Shown in pieces: positions 57,840 to 64,000 of a stretch of 64,000 nt of DNA. Below the pieces are notes generated by a model. The model made no database searches, was not told the DNA's origin, and worked only from the letters and a program-made list of their open reading frames with translations. Both the position numbers and the translations under genes were made by a program. The stretch's first letter is position 1; each line of letters begins with the position of its first letter. The stretch lies in NCBI GenBank assembly GCA_026419785.1, contig JAODTK010000566.1:31001-95000 (forward strand), given 5' to 3'. Origin of the DNA: Sclerodactyla briareus (lineage: Eukaryota; Echinodermata; Holothuroidea; Dendrochirotida; Sclerodactylidae).

Positions 57840-60800
57840 GAATCGTGTTACATTACTACTACTACTGGCCTTTAATTGACACACGACTGATACCTCCGAT
57901 TGTATAACAATAATGCTAGGTTTTTATGGTTTCTGGTCCCTTGTAGTTAGGGACACCTGAGAGAATTCGTCATTTTTTAAAAGGGTTCTATTAGCAACAC
58001 AGGAAAGGCTCCCAAATGGTAGAGTAGAGTGTGACCAGTATATTATAGATCGATCGACTTTCGAAATGATGAATTCAAACGAGGATTTGGAGGTTTCCCA
58101 GGCCCTCACGTCGCTAACTTGCCGTCCTAGAACCAGCCCAAATGCTCGGTCACTAAGAACAGATGATTCCCTTTAACTCAAGTTTAGACCACGCCCGATG
58201 TGACGTAATTCACTAGATAGCAATTGCATAGCCATGCGTCATATAATTGTGTACTACGTGGCTGGTATAAAGTTCGCTGATAAAAAAGCAATGTCTTGAG
58301 ACTTCCGCCGAATTCAGGCATTTTTGAGTTTTAAACAATTTTTCACACTAGGGATAATAGAGCCTAATTTTTACATTCGGTCATGTTTCGGTGTTAGTGC
58401 TCACTTGTAAAAACGGCCCATTTCTGCAGGATAATAATTCCTTCATTAGTTCCGCGGAACTTGTTCCTTGCTATGTTGCTATCGTGACATTCGATCAACG
58501 AAAGCGGTTCCGGGCCGCATGCAGGTACAACCTCTGTAAGAGGGGGAAACCTATCAGTCTATCAGACCTACTTAAAATCTACTGCTGTAATCGATCATCT
58601 TCTCTGTAGAAGATCTGGGCCTGCACGGGCAGCGATTGCCATGTAAGACACAGCAAGATTCGGGCAACAAAATGTGCAAAATAAATACAAGTGCAGTTGG
58701 AATACGAGAATTACATGAGAATGACAGCCATAGACATTGTGGGCAGTATAGCTATTCAAATTGTCCACACCCTTCTGACATGGCGGTCGTCAAACCATAA
58801 TAGTGGCTTCTATGTCACATAATCTTGAAACTGAATATTTGTGTACAGTGAGTGTACGGTAAGTGCCTGAAAGAGACTAGTCCACACTGAACAGCTCGTC
58901 GCGATTGGAATAGAATTTGGAGAAGTTTTAACTACCCCGCTGACACACTTCAGAGGGTCGGAGGTTATTGAATCCTACAACGAGGTATTTCCTGATTGGT
59001 TAATCGTATTGTATAAAATGATAATTTGTTTCTCGTCAGAGTTAGGTATAAATTATGAACAAGGGTTATCCCATCCAGTAGTCCTAAATGGAGTTACTTT
59101 TCGAGTGCGCATCGAGGCCCTTTCTGATTGTATGAGACACAAATATGTTCCACAAAATGGCACTGCGTGAGACCTGAATGATCCTAGGCTACATGTCAAC
59201 CTGCTTCATTACCACCCTCCTCTTCTTCATTGATTACGAGTTCCCGTAACCTATAACCCAATCACAGACCCTGTTCCTAAGTAGGCTAACATTAAACTAA
59301 AAACTGTAATACTGACCCTGAAAATTACACCAGTCCGTTGCATCTAGAAAATGAAGAATTGATGCCACTGGTTTGATTAGCCTATTCGTATACCGCTATA
59401 CGGCGGGTGATTAAGCCGGACTGACCATGGAGCCGCCGGTGCGCCAGGGACTACGCGCGAATATTAACTTAGTTCAATCGCGGGGATGCTACCATTATAT
59501 CACGCCTGGGACCTCGTTTAGCTTAGATCAGTACAGACACTTTCACTAAGGCCTGTTTGGTAGGTTTTGTTGTACGCGACTTGTCGCGGACCGTTACCAG
59601 TATTGATCTTGTCGATCTATTTATTGACGCAAAAATTATTACAAACGAACAATACCAAAACAAACAAACTGATAACATACGATGCGGAAATGGTCTTTTC
59701 GATTTTATTCAAAAGGTAGATCACAACCACCGATAGTCATTCAAATGTAGGAATTTACAACGTGTAAGGAGAATAGAAAACTGAAGGCAGTTGGTTATAC
59801 GTTGTCGATAGCCTGATGGGTTGCCCAATGAACATTCCACAATAATTCTTAACATCATAGAATCGGAGATGGGGTCACCAGTAAGCTGCAACTGACACTA
59901 CTCGGAGTCATTCGAAAATAACAGGACTTTTCGGGTCACACTAAGCGTGACTCAAATATTATAACCCAAGCGACGCAGTCTGTTATCGTGGAGCATTCAG
60001 GCTGGATTTCTGAGCATCTAGTCTAGAATTTTGGAGCATCTAACCTGGCTTTGTGGAGCGATGAGACGCATGGTTGAAATAGGGGAAGATTATGTATAAA
60101 AACCCCAACCTGAGCCCTTAGCTCAACATTCACTTATTCAGTATGTGGAAAACAGGTCGGGTAACTTGGTGACTGCGAACTTACCTAGTAACATGTGGAT
60201 CACACCTATATGATGCGTTCGACACCAGCACTCCACACCTTCTCCTCCAGAGAGTCCTTTAACTCAATTACCATTACCCCCAGAGTGTCTCCAGATTCGC
60301 ATGGAGGATTCTTAGAATTTATGAAATCACATTCGACTTGAAGAAAGTTACGATGGTAACGATAAGGGTTTATTCTCTAACCACAATATTCTACGGGTCG
60401 ATATTAGTTAAGTGAATGAGCATGCTTCTCACTTGTTGTCTCAGTAAATGCTAGATGACAAGGTTTCCTGGAAAAACAGGTTTTGGGATGGATTGAAATT
60501 CTGCTCCAGCCTATCAATCGCATAGTTCAGATCAAGCAGCGACTGGTGAAAAGTTATTGTAATTTCGGGAACACATTGTCACTACCGAATTGCTAATAAT
60601 GCTTATCATGGTTTATAACTCACGCCTACCTTGAATCACAGGAATTCCCGCCGGTGATGTTTTCATTCAAATTAGATTGCAACTGGCCTCGCGCCCGCTC
60701 TCCTCACACATATAAACTAAAATGAAAAAAAAAAAAAACTTGTGATCATATCAATCTAAAATAAAAGATCGAATCTATTCGGTGATGATTCCAAAGTTTT

Positions 60801-61920
60801 TGTGGTATGGGTGAAAGCTTTCGTTGCTTTTATAATGTCGTCTATTTGTCTATACTAGTGCGCCTTCCTCGGTTCAACGGTGTTCTGAGAGATGCATTTT
60901 TTTGATTGACAGTATGTGCGAACTCTGTATCTGGTTGTGATGTGTGTCTCTCGTATCTTCGTATAGGTGTCTAGTGAAATTAACACTATCCCTTTGAAAT
61001 GACAAAATGAAATAGTGTATTTACAACGTTAGTATGCACTTATACCGAATATACGACCAGGCCCCCTCCGAAAATTTCTATGAAAAGTAACATTACGTTG
61101 AATGATGGACAACAGGAGTACTGCTATTTGAAATGACAAAACCGTCATATATTTCGGACCTACCTAGGTCCATGATCAGTGAGAAAACAAAATGCTTGAA
61201 ATAATTATAACAACAACATCATCAGATAGAGCTAATAGCAAGTAATGGCGCACAAGCAAGGTTGCTGCGGGAAAAAAAAGCAGTCGTTACTAGAAACGAA
61301 GCGCCGGTGAGTGAAGACAATCCTATCCACATAACAAAGAGCCGGTGGGAGTGGACAGTGGGAGTGGATAGCGACGGGAAAGAACAAAAGTAGGCAAGGA
61401 TAATACGCGCAATAATATGTTACTCTGATCGGTCCTATATGAGCTTTACTTCTAGTAGGATTACTTACAAGCTTTAGAGATTTTATACTACCCAACACTG
61501 CGTAGTGCATTTCTGCGAGTGTGCCATTAATACTACTAGTTTACCACAGTCGCTCCAATTGGTGGGTAATTTCAACACTGTCGAATCTAATCTGAAGACA
61601 TACATGTTATCGAAATAATTCAGTTGTTGATACTTGTTTGTCAGAAATTCATTTGCAGCACCGGCGTTTGGGACACTGACCCTACGTATTTCGGAGTGTG
61701 ATGGGCGAAAGGGCATAATACCTTAGCAGAATCCCCACCGCGCTTTCGCAATTCACCTCAAATCATTAGCCAACTATATCAGCAATCGAATAATCAAAAA
61801 GTTTTGCGACAAGTTGAATAGAGAACAAACATATATTTTTCACGGTAATAAGGCGTACTCCCTTCCATGCGATGTAATTATTGTATAACATATCTGTCGT
61901 TGAGTCAAGTCACCACCCTT
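57840..61920. other. Unassigned DNA, no recognised gene
   Basis: Only short frames are present. A tandem of three 22-23 bp units lies at 59990-60060. A TATAAAA-like sequence at 60095-60102 has no gene attached. Poly-A lies at 60724-60738. Confidence 0.45.
59990..60060 (+). repeat. Short tandem repeat, about 22-bp unit
   Basis: TGGAGCATTCAGGCTGGATTT, TGAGCATCTAGTCTAGAATTT and GGAGCATCTAACCTGGCTTTG occur in succession, followed by a partial TGGAGCG. Confidence 0.7.
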
Positions 61921-61924
61921 ACAA

Positions 61925-62545
61925 TAAAACGTGTGGCAACCTTTGTCAGAAAACACACGTGTTATTACCCAGTGACAAAAGTCTTGGCAAAATTCAAAGA
62001 CATAATAGAGCAAAATATGTGGCAAACCTGTGATTTTGGAACAAATTATCTGTGTCAACCTGTGTTTTTACCACAGGTTTTCCCACATTGACTGGTCTTG
62101 ACACATGTATCAAAACCTGTGGAAACATGGGGACAAAACTGTGTTTAGGAGAATACGTGGCAATACATGGCAAACGTGTGGTAATGTGTGTCAACCCGTG
62201 TCGTAAACCTGTGGTAACCTGTGGTTCATTACTTAGTGCATAGTTTGGGGATACTATTTAATAAAGAGATGAATTCCCCAGTGAATGTGAGCCTGCCACA
62301 GATTTTCCACAGGTTTGCCCCATGTAGTGTGTGGCAATGACACAAGTTTTCACCTTGCCGAATGTAGACCACAGGGTTTTTTTTTTGTCACAGAAACCTG
62401 TGTCATCTGGCCGTACCATGTTTCCGGTTTGAAGGGGCAAACTGTGGCACTGTGGGGCAATAACCAAACCTGTGGCAATGTCACAGGTTTTGCCTGGGAA
62501 AATGTGTGTTTTTGTAACAAATTGCCACACGTTTTTTTGTAAGGG
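61925..62545. repeat. Cluster of AACCTGTGG/CCACAGGTT motifs in both orientations
   Basis: At least fifteen copies or near-copies of AACCTGTGG(CAA) or its complement lie in about 620 bp without a fixed period. Several sit as close inverted pairs. Examples are AACCTGTG (62057-62064) with CACAGGTT (62072-62079), and AAACCTGTG (62466-62474) with CACAGGTTT (62482-62490), each with a 7-base loop. Frames on both strands (63-90 codons) arise from the motif and do not support a gene. Confidence 0.8.
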
Positions 62546-62549
62546 CAGT

Positions 62550-64000
62550 CAACGGTCAGACTGAATCGAACATTACTTTAAGTTGATTAGGCGGCGAGAG
62601 ACGGTGGGTGGGTTTTCTCTGTTATCGCACAGCACCAAGCAGCCGTGAGGTAGTTGCCTGTGGATACTCTCGAACGACGTTTTATACTCATTGAAGCCCC
62701 ATGGGCACGTGTTTCTTGCCTGATGCGTCGATCCAGCGCTGATTCAATCCTCTCGTAGGTAAACACTTCCGATCATGGAATGTAGCGTGAATTCATAAAA
62801 ATAAAAACTTCGCGACTTGGATAACCGAATAATGAAGTAGCAGATCGTTATAGCCAGTAGACCCAGTGGTCAACTGCCTATTTACACCAGGTGCCTGGGG
62901 ATAAGTAAATTCTGATACGAGTCGGCTGGCGTCCGGAAGGCGCAAGATCAACACCTGCTCGATTTCTCGCGGTAATTTCTTCTGTAGTAGTTATCGAACA
63001 GAAACCGTCCAATTCTGGGAAACACAGGAGACGGAAACTGGAATGAGGATGCCATATTTGCTGCTGTGGATGCTGGGATGAAGTTGGCCTAGTGTGTCGT
63101 AGAGTCATAATTACAATGGGAAAAATGGAAAGTTGTTGTTTTTTTTTTTGATGAAATTTACGGATGAGAAGATGACATGCCCAGACGCTACTCATAGAAG
63201 TATAAGCTTCTAGCTCGTTGCCTTGTTCGACTGTTCACACGTCACAGGGCTGTTCGAAAACGTCGTACCTCAGAGGCGGAACGTATATTTACGCAAGAAA
63301 TTGCGACATCTTCGCTCACGTACTGTTAACAATATTCCTCTCCGGATTTTCTATTCAGATTTCTGCCCCGCATGAGATGTTCATTACATGGGTTCTTGTG
63401 AACATTAATAAAAGATTATTATTATGATATATTATATACAATAATACATACAACTTTTATTTCACAACTGGAACTTTGTTTTAGGGCTTAGTTTCCTTTA
63501 ATGAGCGAAATATGTAGCCTCCAAGGTACCAAACTAAGAAATGTCTCTTTTACGTTGTAATGGTACTTCAGAGACATGCGATACTGGTTTGAATACACTC
63601 CCGTCAGGCTTGAAGCGAGCGAAGTTGGGGCAATAACAGCAGTGATTACAAATATTTACTTAATAATGTACAGCTCACCTATCAGCGTCTGTATCTTATA
63701 CCACATCCACCTCTGAGTACGCCCCACACGCCATCTGTCATGCTGCATACCTACAGAATAATCCCACTGATTAATTGTGCTTGATGTGATTCGCCATATG
63801 GTTACAGATATGTGATAAATAAGAAAAACGACTCTCACAAGTGTATTGGTTTCTCTTACCAGTTGCTACTCGAACTACCAAGAGGTATACGACGTGTTGA
63901 TGTGGATATTGTGCTGACACTGCGTCTATACGATAGATTTACCACGGTCTCTGTGATATCTCGGTCAAAATATTCCTGTCGTTGTCATCGCGCCCCTAGC
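62550..64000. other. Unassigned DNA, no recognised gene
   Basis: The 105-codon minus frame at 62878-63195 has no recognisable motif. An AATAAAA at 63408-63414, followed by ATTATTATTATGATA, could be a transposon or gene 3' end, but nothing upstream identifies it. Confidence 0.4.

Noticed and set aside
60093-60140. TATAAAAA promoter or LTR
   Set aside because: No matching second LTR, primer-binding site or gene is seen.
62258-62542. Protein genes on both strands at 62.3-62.5 kb
   Set aside because: Frames on both strands arise from the repeated CCTGTGG motif and have no domain.

Overview
The window looks like intergenic or intronic DNA from a large, repeat-rich animal genome, most likely an invertebrate. 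It is moderately AT-rich. Open frames are short and no multi-exon gene, tRNA, rRNA or bacterial-type operon is recognisable. The animal assignment rests on decayed non-LTR retrotransposons: L2/CR1-like, Tx1/L1-like and probable RTE-like. All recognisable protein sequence is broken by stops and frameshifts. No intact gene is called, and the species cannot be named from this sequence.

Layout. 0-12.7 kb: mostly unassigned DNA with two L2/CR1-like 3' ends (about 5.2-5.5 kb on +; 7.55-8.13 kb on -), an (ACTAA)n tract and a (TATC)n tract. 12.7-13.6 kb: a probable RTE-like LINE fragment (+). 17.3-18.4 kb: poly-G/C tracts, a diverged tandem repeat and one copy of a dispersed repeat (D) whose second copy is at 25.4-25.8 kb, just downstream of a tRNA-like SINE head. 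21.24-21.42 kb: a young 59-bp tandem triplication. 22.6-24.76 kb: the largest element, a degenerate Tx1/L1-like LINE with visible RT motifs and C-terminus. 29.6-35.1 kb: clusters of a diverged repeat of about 180-200 bp, interleaved with poly-G/poly-C hairpins. 37.6-40.9 kb: a LINE graveyard, with a + L2-like 3' end meeting two head-to-tail minus-strand LINE 3' ends in shared (ATT)n tracts, then a G/C-rich minisatellite and a 1-kb minus-strand L2-like fragment. 40.9-47.3 kb: short inverted-repeat elements, an array of about 170 bp period, one copy of a 350-bp dispersed repeat, and a second minisatellite that is the reverse complement of the first. 55.5-56.8 kb: further copies of these families. 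57.6-57.8 kb: a possible Gypsy integrase scrap. 61.9-62.5 kb: a cluster of self-complementary CCTGTGG motifs.

I found no functional multi-gene system. The content of interest is repeat biology: a 3'-terminal inverted repeat shared by four L2-like copies, LINE insertion around (ATT)n microsatellites, two opposed G/C minisatellites 7.6 kb apart, and several repeat families that I do not recognise. Family names come from motif recognition by eye. Edges are approximate unless a tract or stem is counted to the base.
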